Positions 10,219 through 18,834 of a stretch of DNA of 64,000 nucleotides are shown here, piece by piece. A program made the translations under genes and the position numbers. Origin of the DNA: Alphaproteobacteria bacterium (GTDB lineage: Bacteria; Pseudomonadota; Alphaproteobacteria; Micropepsales; Micropepsaceae); NCBI GenBank assembly GCA_947467345.1, contig CANIHD010000013.1, positions 1 to 64,000 on the forward strand. Reading direction: 5' to 3'. The notes beneath the pieces were generated by a model. That model made no database searches, was not told the DNA's origin, and saw nothing but the letters and a program-made list of their open reading frames with translations. The stretch's first letter is position 1. Each line of letters begins with the position of its first letter.

Positions 10219-10620
10219 CTACGGCGTCGTGTCCCAGGTGGAGAGATGGCAGGCGTCGATGGCCGCTTCCGCCGCGTCCGCAACGCGGGTCATGGAGCCG
10301 CCGGCGCCACGCGACTGGAAGAGGCGCATCAGATTCTGCGTGCGCTGCATTTGCGGGGCGCGGTCATCGCCCATGATCGCAAGCTGCGCTTCCCAGAAGG
10401 AATAATCCTGCGCGGTAACGTGGTCATGGATATGGGTAAGCTGGCAGGTGCAGCCGGTCTTTAACGAGGTGGCCGGCTCATTCGGCAATTCCCGCTGCAT
10501 ATGCGCGATGCAATGATTCACCGTTTCGGGCCGCACGCCCGGCGCGGCGGCATTGGCCGCAAGCGCCGAGATCGGCAGGCTCAAAAACGACACAGCGATC
10601 AAGCGCAAGGCCGGACGCAT
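10219..10620 (-). CDS. Hypothetical exported protein
   Basis: Unrecognised 133-residue protein with a clear signal peptide (RPALRLIAVSFLSLP, cleavage near ALAANA). The mature part has several Cys (NHCIAHM, GCTCQLTHIH, DACH) that could form disulfides, and a C-terminal stretch with an acidic and Arg mix. I chose ATG 10620, preceded by GGGAAG, over an upstream in-frame start at 10653. It stands alone between purA and serA, all on the minus strand. No function can be assigned. Confidence 0.75.
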   Translation of the reverse strand: MRPALRLIAVSFLSLPISALAANAAAPGVRPETVNHCIAHMQRELPNEPATSLKTGCTCQLTHIHDHVTAQDYSFWEAQLAIMGDDRAPQMQRTQNLMRLFQSRGAGGSMTRVADAAEAAIDACHLSTWDTTP

Positions 10621-10754
10621 AAGCGGACTTCCCATCAATTTGGCCGTTACCATTATATGGCATCAACATACCGGCTGCGCGCGGAGGCATCAAATTCGCC
10701 CCCTCGCGGCCTTCACCGGTGCCTTATGTCAGGCCAAATTAGAGCCTAGCGGCC

Positions 10755-12332
10755 TCAAAATGCCAACGCGTGGGCGCGTTTTACCAGCGGCAGCTTGCGG
10801 ATTTCGGCGGTCACCGATTCGGAAACCGGACCATCCACCTCAATCAGCGCGATGGCGTCAGCGCCTGGCGCAGAGCGGCCAAGGGCGAAGGACGCGATAT
10901 TCACGCCGTTTTGTCCCAAGACCGTGCCGAGGCGGCCGATGAAGCCGGGCTTATCCTCGTTGGTGACATAGAGCATATGCGGCGCGAACTCGCCGTTGAT
11001 GACGATGTCCTTGATTTGGATGAGGCGCGGACGGCCGTCGGAGAAGACCGTGCCGGCCGCGCTGCGCTTCTGCTGCGACGTCGTGACCGTAAGCTTGATA
11101 TAGCCTTCGTAGATGCCTTGCTGATCGCGGCGCACTTCGGAAATCTTGATGCCGCGTTCTTTGGCCACGACCGGTGCATTGACCATGTTCACTTCCGACA
11201 ATGTCGGGCGCAAGAGTCCCATCAGCGCGGCTTGCGTGAGCGCGCGCGTGTTGAGGCCAGACGCGGTGCCTTCATAGAGAATCTCGACCGCGTCGATGCT
11301 GCTGTCGGTGAGCTGGCCGGCAAATGCGCCGAGCTTTTGCGCCAGCGAAATCCACGGACGCACGCGCTGCGCTTCATCGGCGGAAATCGACGGCATGTTG
11401 AGCGCGTTCACCACCGCACCGGTGAGCAAATAATCGGAAATCTGTTCCGCGACTTGCAGCGCGACATTTTCCTGCGCTTCGCTGGTGGAGGCGCCAAGAT
11501 GCGGCGTGGCCACGACTTTCTCGTTGCCGAACAGCGGATTGGATTTGGCAGGCTCTTCCTCGAACACGTCGAAGGCGGCGCCGGCAAGCTGGCCCGAATC
11601 GAGCGCGGCCTTCACGGCCGCTTCATCGACCAAGCCGCCGCGTGCGCAATTGATGAGGCGCGCGCCCTTCTTCATGCGGGAGATGGCATCGGCTGAAATG
11701 ATGTTGCGCGTTTCATTGGTGAGCGGCGTGTGCAACGTGATGAAATCGGCGCGCGGCAGAAGCTCGGCCAATTCGACTTTCTCAACGCCCAGATCCTTGG
11801 CGCGCTCGGGCGACAAATAGGGATCGAACGCGATGACATGCATTTTCAGACCGCGCGCGCGATCGGCAACGATGGAGCCGATATTGCCGCAGCCGATAAG
11901 GCCGAAGGTCTTGCCGTAAAGCTCCACGCCCATGAAGCGGTTCTTTTCCCATTTGCCCGCATGGGTCGACGCGTTCGCCGCCGGAATGTCGCGTGCCAAC
12001 GCAACCATCAGCGCGATCGCGTGTTCGGCTGTCGTGATCGAATTGCCGAACGGCGTGTTCATGACGATAACGCCCGCCGCCGTGGCCGCCGGAATATCGA
12101 CATTATCGACGCCGATACCGGCGCGTCCGACGACTTTCAGTTTTTTCGCTGCGTTGATGACTTCCGCCGTGACCTTAGTGGCCGAACGAATGGCGAGGCC
12201 GTCATACTCGCCAATGATGGCAAGCAATTGATCCTTGGTCAGACCAGGTTTCACATCGACTTCGACGCCGCGCTCTTTGAAAATGGCGACGGCTGCGGGC
12301 GAAAGCTGATCGGCGATAAGAACCTTGGGCAT
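10755..12332 (-). CDS. serA: SerA, D-3-phosphoglycerate dehydrogenase
   Basis: First step of serine synthesis: oxidises 3-phosphoglycerate to phosphohydroxypyruvate with NAD. The 525-residue length is the long type with an intervening domain and a C-terminal ACT domain. Visible are the Rossmann motif GLIGCGNIGS, the catalytic Arg in NCARGGLVDE, the His in TPHLGASTSEAQ, and the ACT segment NEDKPGFIGRLGTVLGQNGVNIA near the end, which usually binds serine for feedback control. It lies downstream of serC and sseB on the same strand. Confidence 0.97.
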   Translation of the reverse strand: MPKVLIADQLSPAAVAIFKERGVEVDVKPGLTKDQLLAIIGEYDGLAIRSATKVTAEVINAAKKLKVVGRAGIGVDNVDIPAATAAGVIVMNTPFGNSITTAEHAIALMVALARDIPAANASTHAGKWEKNRFMGVELYGKTFGLIGCGNIGSIVADRARGLKMHVIAFDPYLSPERAKDLGVEKVELAELLPRADFITLHTPLTNETRNIISADAISRMKKGARLINCARGGLVDEAAVKAALDSGQLAGAAFDVFEEEPAKSNPLFGNEKVVATPHLGASTSEAQENVALQVAEQISDYLLTGAVVNALNMPSISADEAQRVRPWISLAQKLGAFAGQLTDSSIDAVEILYEGTASGLNTRALTQAALMGLLRPTLSEVNMVNAPVVAKERGIKISEVRRDQQGIYEGYIKLTVTTSQQKRSAAGTVFSDGRPRLIQIKDIVINGEFAPHMLYVTNEDKPGFIGRLGTVLGQNGVNIASFALGRSAPGADAIALIEVDGPVSESVTAEIRKLPLVKRAHALAF

Positions 12333-12385
12333 GGGCTTCGTTCCTTAGAAAATCGGGCCTTGGAAAATTCGGTTTGATGGCCGGG

Positions 12386-13129
12386 TTAGTGGGGTGCGCG
12401 TGCGCGCGTGTAAAATGGCGGTGTCTGCAACAAAGTGGCGTTCAGCGTGTCGGATTTTTTGATTTTCGACAGCGGTACGAGATCGACCGGTTTACCCGGC
12501 ATCACTGTGGCGACTATCTGGCTGATCTCTGTGGCCAGCGGATCCCAGGCGCCTTCCGTTTCTATGCCGATCAACGGATGCGGCGGCTCATCCCGATCCG
12601 GAAATTGAATTTGCACTACGCGCGCAGACGCGATCTCCGGCCGCACTTTGAACAATGCCGTCAGCGCTTGAATGAGCGAGGTGGGATAGTCCTCCGGTGC
12701 GCCGATACGTACCTCGGTGGGTTTATCCACCGTGTAGCTCTGCGGCACGTTCGGATTGAGCAGCGATCCGATTTCGTCCGGCAGCAATTCCTTGCCGTAA
12801 TCGGAACCTGGATTGAGCATGAAATAGGCGCCCGGTGTATTGGTGAAAAGCGCGCGCCCCTTCATCGACAAATATTCTTCTTCGCCGGTGATGAAGGCGC
12901 GCATGCGAATGAGAGACGAGAACACCGGAATGTAATTTTTTCCGTTGTGCGGAATATTGGCGATCATCATGCGCCGTTCTTCCGCCTCATCCGCTTCGGG
13001 ATTGGCAAGCTTACCGATGACGAAAAGCTCGGCCTCAAGCAGGCGGCGATAGAATTCCGGCCGAACGGCCGGCTCTGTCGCCGCGCGCATGAGCGTTGCT
13101 TCCAACGGATTGTCTGGCACAAATGCCAT
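12386..13129 (-). CDS. sseB: SseB-family protein between serC and serA
   Basis: 247-residue cytosolic protein matching the SseB ('enhanced serine sensitivity') family in both halves: an N-terminal region (about 1-125) with ELFVIGKL, IPVFSSLIRMRAFI and FMLNPGSDYGKEL, and a C-terminal SseB-like region (about 140-240). In other bacteria the family is linked genetically to serine sensitivity, but no enzymatic role is established. It sits 36 bp after serC and 53 bp before serA, so serC-sseB-serA probably form one operon. The placement supports a role in serine control; that is inference. Confidence 0.8.
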   Translation of the reverse strand: MAFVPDNPLEATLMRAATEPAVRPEFYRRLLEAELFVIGKLANPEADEAEERRMMIANIPHNGKNYIPVFSSLIRMRAFITGEEEYLSMKGRALFTNTPGAYFMLNPGSDYGKELLPDEIGSLLNPNVPQSYTVDKPTEVRIGAPEDYPTSLIQALTALFKVRPEIASARVVQIQFPDRDEPPHPLIGIETEGAWDPLATEISQIVATVMPGKPVDLVPLSKIKKSDTLNATLLQTPPFYTRARAPH

Positions 13130-13165
13130 GCGTCCCTCCGCGTTGCCGCGAAATCGCCAGCTGCC

Positions 13166-14323
13166 TTAGCTGCCTTTGACCTGCGCGTACGCCCAATCGA
13201 GCCAGGGCGTCAGAGCTTGGATATCGGCCGTATCGACAGTGGCGCCGCACCAGATGCGAAGTCCCGGCGGGGCGGCACGATAGCCGGCGGCATCGAGCGC
13301 CACGCCTTCCTTCTCCAATATGGCAGCCAGCTTCTTTGCGGCTTCCGCCTTGCCGTCTTCCGACAAAGCGTCGAACCAGGGATCGACGACCTTCAAGCAC
13401 ACGCTGGTGTTGGAGCGCGACTTGGGATCGGCAGCGAGGAAATCAACCCAATCGGTCTTTTTCGCCCAGGCTTCGAGCGCTGCAAGATTGGCATTCGAAC
13501 GCGCCATCAGCGCGCTCAATCCGCCGATCTCTTCCGACCATTTCAGGGCATCGACATAGTCTTCGACGCAGAGCATCGACGGCGTGTTGATGGTCTCGCC
13601 GTCGAATATGCCTTCCACCAATTTTCCGCCCTTTGTCAGACGGAAAGTTTTCGGCATCGGCCAAGACGGTTCGTAGCTTTCGAGGCGCGCAACCGCGCGC
13701 GGCGAAAGAACGAGCACGCCGTGCGCGGCTTCTCCGCCCAGCACTTTTTGCCAGGAGAAGGTCACGACATCGAGCTTGTCCCACGGCAGATCCATCGCGA
13801 AAGCAGCCGAGGTGGCGTCGCAAATGGTCAGGCCCGTGCGGTCAGCAGAAATCCAATCGCCATTGGGCACGCGCACGCCAGAGGTCGTGCCGTTCCACAA
13901 GAAGACGATGTCATGTGCGGGGTTTGTTTTGGAAAGATCGGGCAGCTCGCCATAAGGCGCTTTCAGCGTGCGCGTGTCTTTCAGCTTGAGCTGCTTGACG
14001 ACATCGGTGACCCAATCTTCGCCGAAACTTTCCCAAGCCAGCACGTCGACAGGCTTGGGACCAAGCAGCGACCACAGCGCCATTTCGACGGCGCCGGTGT
14101 CGGAACCGGCGACAATGCCGATGCGGTAATCCGCCGGCACGCCGAGCACCCGCCGCGTAAGCACGATGGCGTCTTGCAGACGGCCTTTGCCGAGCTTGGA
14201 GCGATGTGAACGCCCAAGGACAGCGTCCTTCAGGGCTTCAGGTGTCCACCCCGGGCGCTTAGCGCAGGGGCCGGACGAAAAAAAAGGCCGTGCTGGACGC
14301 ACGGCCGGACGATTTCCGGTCAT
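13166..14323 (-). CDS. serC: SerC, phosphoserine aminotransferase
   Basis: PLP enzyme converting phosphohydroxypyruvate to phosphoserine; also serves pyridoxal synthesis. The 385-residue sequence starts [15 protein letters not shown], typical of the alphaproteobacterial SerC clade. The PLP lysine lies in [15 protein letters not shown], preceded by [10 protein letters not shown]. It is the promoter-proximal gene of serC-sseB-serA. Its ATG (14323) is preceded by a Shine-Dalgarno sequence held in the loop and 3' arm of a small hairpin, part of a candidate leader element described separately. Confidence 0.96.
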   Translation of the reverse strand: MTGNRPAVRPARPFFSSGPCAKRPGWTPEALKDAVLGRSHRSKLGKGRLQDAIVLTRRVLGVPADYRIGIVAGSDTGAVEMALWSLLGPKPVDVLAWESFGEDWVTDVVKQLKLKDTRTLKAPYGELPDLSKTNPAHDIVFLWNGTTSGVRVPNGDWISADRTGLTICDATSAAFAMDLPWDKLDVVTFSWQKVLGGEAAHGVLVLSPRAVARLESYEPSWPMPKTFRLTKGGKLVEGIFDGETINTPSMLCVEDYVDALKWSEEIGGLSALMARSNANLAALEAWAKKTDWVDFLAADPKSRSNTSVCLKVVDPWFDALSEDGKAEAAKKLAAILEKEGVALDAAGYRAAPPGLRIWCGATVDTADIQALTPWLDWAYAQVKGS

Positions 14324-14368
14324 GTCTATTCCTTCCAGAATAGTGGCACTCCGTTGGGGGAGTGTGGC
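14324..14368 (-). promoter_or_regulatory. serC leader with two hairpins (candidate serC RNA motif)
   Basis: Between the putative transcription start and the serC ATG, reading the minus strand, are two perfect 6-bp hairpins. The first is CACTCC-CCCAAC-GGAGTG (14364-14347). The second is CTATTC-TGGAAG-GAATAG (14343-14326), whose loop and 3' arm contain the GGAAGG ribosome site. A two-hairpin cis element named the serC motif is known upstream of serC in Alphaproteobacteria. The match in position and form is good, but I could not compare against the published consensus. Confidence 0.5.
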
Positions 14369-14376
14369 CCGCGGCT

Positions 14377-14406
14377 CCTATAGGAGAAACGCGCCGTGCC
14401 CGTCAA
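14377..14406 (-). promoter_or_regulatory. Candidate sigma-70-type promoter for serC
   Basis: On the minus strand TTGACG (14406-14401) and TATAGG (14382-14377) are spaced by 18 bases, a good vegetative promoter match. Transcription would start about 7 bases further on, giving a leader of roughly 45 bases that begins just ahead of the two serC hairpins. Confidence 0.5.
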
Positions 14407-14475
14407 TGGAAAATGCGTTAGGGTTCTATTTACGCACATCCCCGCGGGCCTAAGGCTGCCTTTGGATGTTCCAAA

Positions 14476-14883
14476 ATGTCGAATTCACGTCGGCATGTTT
14501 TGGTGTGGAGCGCTTGGGCAGCAGCAGTGCTGACGACGGCGGCGATGGCATTTTCCGCGCGCGTGCCTTTGCCTGAAATCGCGCAAGGACTTTCCCGTTC
14601 CCGTGACGAAGCCGGCGCGGAATTTGATCGGCGTGTGCGCAACGCATATCCGATCGGCTCATCCGAACGCGTCATGATGGAGGCATTGTCCAAAGAAGGT
14701 TTCAGCCTCACCACGCAAGGCGGATTCCCCAGCGCGCGTTTCGAGCGCAGCGGATTGTTCTGCCGCACACTTTGGATTGTGTATGCGAATGCCGATGCAG
14801 AGGGGCGCATCACTGTTGCTGAAGGCAATTACGGCGTGAGCTGCATCCAGCCGCCGCGGATCAAACGCTACGAGCGCCCCTAA
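14476..14883 (+). CDS. Hypothetical membrane-anchored or exported protein
   Basis: 135-residue protein I do not recognise. The N-terminus has one hydrophobic segment (VLVWSAWAAAVLTTAAMAF, about 8-26) that could be a signal or a membrane anchor. A soluble part follows with VRNAYPIGSSERVMMEAL, which loosely recalls the substrate-adaptor fold of small outer-membrane assembly lipoproteins, but there is no lipobox. It is divergent from serC and its stop overlaps the convergent PhzF-family gene by 4 bases. Function unknown. Confidence 0.7.
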   Translation: MSNSRRHVLVWSAWAAAVLTTAAMAFSARVPLPEIAQGLSRSRDEAGAEFDRRVRNAYPIGSSERVMMEALSKEGFSLTTQGGFPSARFERSGLFCRTLWIVYANADAEGRITVAEGNYGVSCIQPPRIKRYERP

Positions 14884-15710
14884 AGCGTGATCGTTCCGCG
14901 CAAATAGAGTGCGCATGGCCCGGCCAGAATCACACGCGCGCCGTCGGCGCGGCAGAACAACTCGCCGCCGCGTGCGCTGGCTTGAAAGGCGTGTAAATCA
15001 TTACGGCCAAGGCGCTTCGCCCAATAGGGCACGAGCGCGCAATGCGCCGATCCGGTGACGGGATCTTCCGGCACACCTTTGGCCGGCGCAAAAAATCGCG
15101 AAACGAAATCGAATGGTTTTCCATTGCTCAATTTTTCCTTTCCTGGCGCAGTCGCGATAAATCCCCAGAAGCCATGCGCGCGTAGAAACCCTTCGAGTCC
15201 ACCGCCCAATGTAATGGCGCGCACCGAAGCATCTTCGTTCCACACGCCCATCAGATAGCGCCCGCTCTCCAGTGATGCCGGTGCGGCAACGCCAAGATGC
15301 TTCGCAAGTTCTTCGGCAAATCCATCGCGCGCCGCGAAGGGCTTTACGGAATCGGCCGGCAGCGAGAGGCGATTCATGCCGCCTTCATCGCGCTCAACAA
15401 CAAGGATTCCGCTTTTGGTTTGAAAGCGCACGTCCTTCAGCGAAGGATCGAGCGCATCGAACACCACCCAGGCGGATGCCAGCGTGGCGTGGCCGCAAAG
15501 CTCGATTTCGGCAGTTGGCGTAAACCAGCGTAAATCATACAGCCCGGGCGCCATGCGAACAAAGAACGCCGTCTCGGAAAGATTGTTTTCGCCTGCGATG
15601 GCCTGCATCAGCGCATCGGGCAGCCATTCCTCCAATGGAATCACCGCAGCCGGATTTCCGCCGAGAGCTTTGAGTGCGAAGGCATCGACCTGCCACAACA
15701 AAAGATTCAT
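14880..15710 (-). CDS. PhzF-family isomerase/epimerase-like protein
   Basis: 276-residue protein of the PhzF/diaminopimelate-epimerase-like fold. Motifs are GGNPAAVI near residue 18, the catalytic-Glu region NLSETAFF (about 43-50), RWFTPTAEIELCGHATLA, and a C-terminal DPVTGSAHCAL region. PhzF itself isomerises a phenazine precursor, but most family members outside phenazine clusters have unknown substrates, and no phenazine genes are nearby. The gene stands alone, convergent with the preceding small gene. Confidence 0.88.
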   Translation of the reverse strand: MNLLLWQVDAFALKALGGNPAAVIPLEEWLPDALMQAIAGENNLSETAFFVRMAPGLYDLRWFTPTAEIELCGHATLASAWVVFDALDPSLKDVRFQTKSGILVVERDEGGMNRLSLPADSVKPFAARDGFAEELAKHLGVAAPASLESGRYLMGVWNEDASVRAITLGGGLEGFLRAHGFWGFIATAPGKEKLSNGKPFDFVSRFFAPAKGVPEDPVTGSAHCALVPYWAKRLGRNDLHAFQASARGGELFCRADGARVILAGPCALYLRGTITL

Positions 15711-15878
15711 GACGAATAATCCATTTCAGCGCATGCACACATTTAGCGCGCAAACAGAGGCTGCAACACTGTAGCCAGCGCATGGGCAGGTGAATATATT
15801 CCGCGCTGACTCGGCCGCGCTGCAAAGCGGTGCTGCCGTGCGCCACCTACGAACCAAACCTGCAAGAGGACTCCCCCT

Positions 15879-16676
15879 ATGAAAAGCATTCGCCTTTTCG
15901 GCCTTGCCGCGAGCATCGCCATTTCGGCGCTGACGTTGGCACCGGTCCAATCCATGGCCGCCGCTGCTCTCGACGGCGACCATATTGCCGCCACCACTGG
16001 CGGCGACATTGTCATTCATCCGCTGAAGCACGCCACGCTCGCACTGTCTTGGAACGGCCAGACGATCTATGTCGATCCGACGCCGGCTCCGGGCGCTCCC
16101 GCAGGCACCGACGGCGCCGCACCGTTCGCCGGCCTGCCTGCCGCGAACGTCATCCTGGTCACCGACATTCATGGCGACCATTACAACGCCGCCGCGCTGA
16201 CGAAGCTGGCCGGCGCCAACACCATGATCATCGCGCCGCAAGCCGTCGTGAATCTTCCAGACTTCCCGGCAGCGCTGAAAGCCAAGACGCACGTACTTGC
16301 GAACGGCGCCAGCATGACCATGGGCGGCGTCACCTATGAAGGCGTGCCGATGTACAACACCACAGCAGACCGTCTTCAGTTCCACACCAAAGGCCGCGGC
16401 AACGGCTATGTCGTCACGCTCGGCGGCAAGCGCGTTTACATTGCCGGCGACACCGAAGCGGTTCCGGAAATGCGCGCGCTGAAGAATATCGACGTTGCGT
16501 TCATTCCGATGAACCTGCCCTACACGATGACGCCGGAAGCCGCCGCCGAAGGCGTTCTCGCGTTCAAGCCGAAGATCGTCTACCCGTATCACTACGGCAT
16601 GAGCGATGTCGGCGCCTTCGCCAAAGCGGTTGGCACGACCAACGGCGTCGAAGTTCGTCAACGCAATTGGTATTGA
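15879..16676 (+). CDS. Exported metallo-beta-lactamase-fold hydrolase
   Basis: 265-residue protein with a signal peptide (cleavage near SMAAAA) and a metallo-beta-lactamase fold resembling the UPF0173/UlaG-like group. The metal motif reads TDIHGDHYN (canonical THxHxDH with a conservative change), followed by IAGDTEA and YPYHYG segments typical of the later metal ligands. Substrate unknown; UPF0173 proteins are usually cytosolic, so the signal peptide is notable. ATG 15879 follows GAGGA. A strong terminator follows at 16714. Confidence 0.85.
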   Translation: MKSIRLFGLAASIAISALTLAPVQSMAAAALDGDHIAATTGGDIVIHPLKHATLALSWNGQTIYVDPTPAPGAPAGTDGAAPFAGLPAANVILVTDIHGDHYNAAALTKLAGANTMIIAPQAVVNLPDFPAALKAKTHVLANGASMTMGGVTYEGVPMYNTTADRLQFHTKGRGNGYVVTLGGKRVYIAGDTEAVPEMRALKNIDVAFIPMNLPYTMTPEAAAEGVLAFKPKIVYPYHYGMSDVGAFAKAVGTTNGVEVRQRNWY

Positions 16677-16713
16677 TACTTTCGTCATTCGCGTTTCCAC
16701 GCGCATGAAACGA

Positions 16714-16740
16714 AGCGGGCCCCGAAAGGGGCCCGCTTTT
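16714..16740 (+). terminator. Strong (possibly bidirectional) terminator
   Basis: A perfect 10-bp GC stem (AGCGGGCCCC / GGGGCCCGCT) with a GAAA tetraloop is followed by TTTT at 16737-16740. It lies between the plus-strand metallo-hydrolase and the convergent minus-strand rpoH, so it may end both transcripts, although the minus-strand side has a poorer T-run. Confidence 0.9.
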
Positions 16741-16766
16741 GTTTGTGCTCATGGCATTCGCGACAA

Positions 16767-17657
16767 TCACTGCGCGTGCAGCGTTCCGGCGTGTTTGGCA
16801 GTGAGCGCGGATTTCATGTTCTGCTGCAATTTCTCAAAGGCGCGCACTTCGATCTGCCGCACGCGTTCGCGGCTGATCCCGTATTTCACCGAGAGATCTT
16901 CCAGCGTCACCGGCTCGTCGCGCAGGCGACGCGCTTCCAGAATGTCGCGTTCGCGCGCCGTTAGATTCTCCAGCGCCGTCGACAACAGAGCTTGGCGCTC
17001 TTCCATCTCGTCGGCTTCGCCGAGACGCGTTTCCTGATCGAGCGTGTCGTCGGCCAGCCAATCCTGCCATTCCGACTCGGAATCGGCACGCATCGGCGCG
17101 TTCAGCGATGAATCAGGCCCCGCCAAACGGCGATTCATGTTCACCACTTCTTCTTCCGGCACGCCGAGCTTGGTGGCGATTTTGGTCACATGTTCGGGGC
17201 GAAGATCACCCTCTTCCAGTGCCTCGATCTGGCCCTTGGTGCGGCGTAGGTTGAAGAACAATTTCTTCTGCGCGGCGGTGGTGCCCATTTTCACAAGGCT
17301 CCACGAACGCAGGATGTATTCCTGGATCGCCGCGCGAATCCACCACATGGCGTAGGTCGCCAAGCGGAATCCCCGATCAGGTTCGAAACGTTTCACAGCC
17401 TGCATCAGGCCGATATTGCCTTCGGCTATCACTTCATTGATGGGCAGACCATAGCCGCGATAGCCCATCGCGATTTTGGCGACGAGGCGCAAATGGCTGG
17501 TCACCAGGCGGTGGGCCGCCTGCGTGTCTTCGTGCTCGCGCCAAGATTTGGCGAGCATGTATTCTTCTTGCGGTTCAAGCAGCGGAAATTTGCGGATCTC
17601 CGCGAGATAGCGCGATAGCCCCCCTTCCCCAAGTGCCGGCAGCGTGCGTGACGCCAT
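16767..17657 (-). CDS. rpoH: RpoH-type heat-shock sigma factor (sigma-32)
   Basis: 296-residue group-3 sigma factor that directs RNA polymerase to heat-shock promoters. It contains region 2 (EVIAEGNIGLMQAVKRFEP and FRLATYAMWWIRAAIQEYI), the RpoH-specific segment QKKLFFNLRR, and region 4.2 (YGISRERVRQIEVRAFEKLQ). The encoded protease FtsH in this window is a known regulator of RpoH turnover in proteobacteria. The 163-bp upstream gap contains a possible sigma-32 site. Alphaproteobacteria often have a second rpoH; this one looks complete. Confidence 0.96.
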   Translation of the reverse strand: MASRTLPALGEGGLSRYLAEIRKFPLLEPQEEYMLAKSWREHEDTQAAHRLVTSHLRLVAKIAMGYRGYGLPINEVIAEGNIGLMQAVKRFEPDRGFRLATYAMWWIRAAIQEYILRSWSLVKMGTTAAQKKLFFNLRRTKGQIEALEEGDLRPEHVTKIATKLGVPEEEVVNMNRRLAGPDSSLNAPMRADSESEWQDWLADDTLDQETRLGEADEMEERQALLSTALENLTARERDILEARRLRDEPVTLEDLSVKYGISRERVRQIEVRAFEKLQQNMKSALTAKHAGTLHAQ

Positions 17658-17764
17658 AACTAAACCCTCAACCCTTCACGAGGAGATGCGTTTCCGTCCG
17701 GCGGCCCTGATGGAGCCAGACGGCATCTGACATGTCTCGGATGAAGTGTATCCCTCGGTCATGT

Positions 17765-17794
17765 CATGTGGGTGCGTTTTTAGCATTTGCAAGA
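17765..17794 (-). promoter_or_regulatory. Possible sigma-32-like promoter upstream of rpoH
   Basis: On the minus strand a CTTGC box near 17793-17789 is followed by CCCACATG near 17772-17765, recalling the alphaproteobacterial heat-shock pattern CTTG...CCCAT. If real it would allow autoregulation of rpoH. Match and spacing are only approximate. Confidence 0.25.
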
Positions 17795-17820
17795 GGCGAG
17801 AATGTGACCATGACAAAAGC

Positions 17821-18834
17821 CTAATGGTCGCGTCCCATGTCGTGCAAGACATTGATCAAATTGGATAAATCTTCCGGCCACGGAGATTCGAAGCGCATTT
17901 GAACCTGCTTGCTGGGGTGGAAGAAGCCCAGCACCCCGGCATGCAGCGCCTGACGCGGGAAAGCCTCGACCGCGGCGAAGGCTTCCGCCTCGGCCGGCGT
18001 CTTGGCGCGCGGCGTTGAGCGCGCCCGCCCATAGGTGCCGTCGCCGATCAAAGGATGGCCGATATGGCCCATATGCACGCGGATCTGATGCGTGCGCCCC
18101 GTCTCCAGCCGGCATTCGACCAACGCGGCGAAGACGCGCTCGGTGGGGCCAAAACGCTCCAACACGCGATAATTGGTGCGCGCGGGTTTGCCCTCTGTGC
18201 GCAGCACCGCGATACGTTTGCGGTCATAGGGGCTGCGGCCAAGATTGCCTTCAATCGTGCCATGCGGCGTGCGCGGCGCGCCCCAAACAACGGCGTTGTA
18301 GGCGCGCTCGACGGCATGGGCGGCAAATTGCTTGCCGAGGCTGCGCATGGCGCGCTCGTTTTTCGCCGCCACCAAAAGCCCACTCGTATCCTTATCCAGG
18401 CGATGCACGATGCCCGGGCGCATGACGCCGCCGACGCCGGTGAGATCGCCGCAATGGGCGAGCAGCGCATTGACCAGCGTGCCGTCGAGATTTCCGGCTG
18501 CCGGATGCACCACGAGCCCCGCCTGCTTATCGATCACGATGAGGTCGGAATCCTCGTACACGATATTCAGCGGAATCGCCTGCGCCGCAGGGATTGCGGG
18601 CACTGCAGGAGGGATGGCGACACGAAAGACATCGCCTAGTTTGACCCGATGATTGGCGTCTCTTATGGTCGCGCCGTCGCACGCGACAGAGCCCGAAACA
18701 ATCAAGGCTTGCAGGCGCGAGCGGGAAATCTGAGGCAGAGCTTTCGCCAGGAAGCGATCGAGCCGCGTGCCGGTATCTTCGGGAGCGGCTTCAGCCTCGT
18801 ATACAGTTTCGTCCGCGGAGGATTGCGCAATCAT
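17821..18834 (-). CDS. rluD: RluD/RluC-type 23S rRNA pseudouridine synthase
   Basis: 337-residue RluA-family pseudouridine synthase. An N-terminal S4 RNA-binding domain (about 20-75, GTRLDRFLAKAL) is followed by the catalytic core with HRLDKDTSGLLV, which contains the catalytic Asp, and by RTHQIRVHMGHIGHPLIGD. The size and S4 domain fit RluD, which acts on helix 69, but RluC-like specificity cannot be excluded. Its ATG shares two bases with the ATG of the divergent next gene. rpoH lies downstream on the same strand. Confidence 0.9.
   Translation of the reverse strand: MIAQSSADETVYEAEAAPEDTGTRLDRFLAKALPQISRSRLQALIVSGSVACDGATIRDANHRVKLGDVFRVAIPPAVPAIPAAQAIPLNIVYEDSDLIVIDKQAGLVVHPAAGNLDGTLVNALLAHCGDLTGVGGVMRPGIVHRLDKDTSGLLVAAKNERAMRSLGKQFAAHAVERAYNAVVWGAPRTPHGTIEGNLGRSPYDRKRIAVLRTEGKPARTNYRVLERFGPTERVFAALVECRLETGRTHQIRVHMGHIGHPLIGDGTYGRARSTPRAKTPAEAEAFAAVEAFPRQALHAGVLGFFHPSKQVQMRFESPWPEDLSNLINVLHDMGRDH

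Noticed and set aside
12374-14209. A 611-codon plus-strand open frame opposite sseB and serC
   Set aside because: Shadow of two well-supported minus-strand genes; composition Arg/His-rich with no family resemblance.
14880-15710. Phenazine biosynthesis cluster suggested by the PhzF homologue
   Set aside because: No other phenazine gene is nearby, and PhzF-like proteins are common outside such clusters.
15879-16676. A beta-lactamase resistance gene
   Set aside because: The fold is metallo-beta-lactamase-like, but the motifs fit the UPF0173/UlaG-type hydrolases rather than true lactamases.
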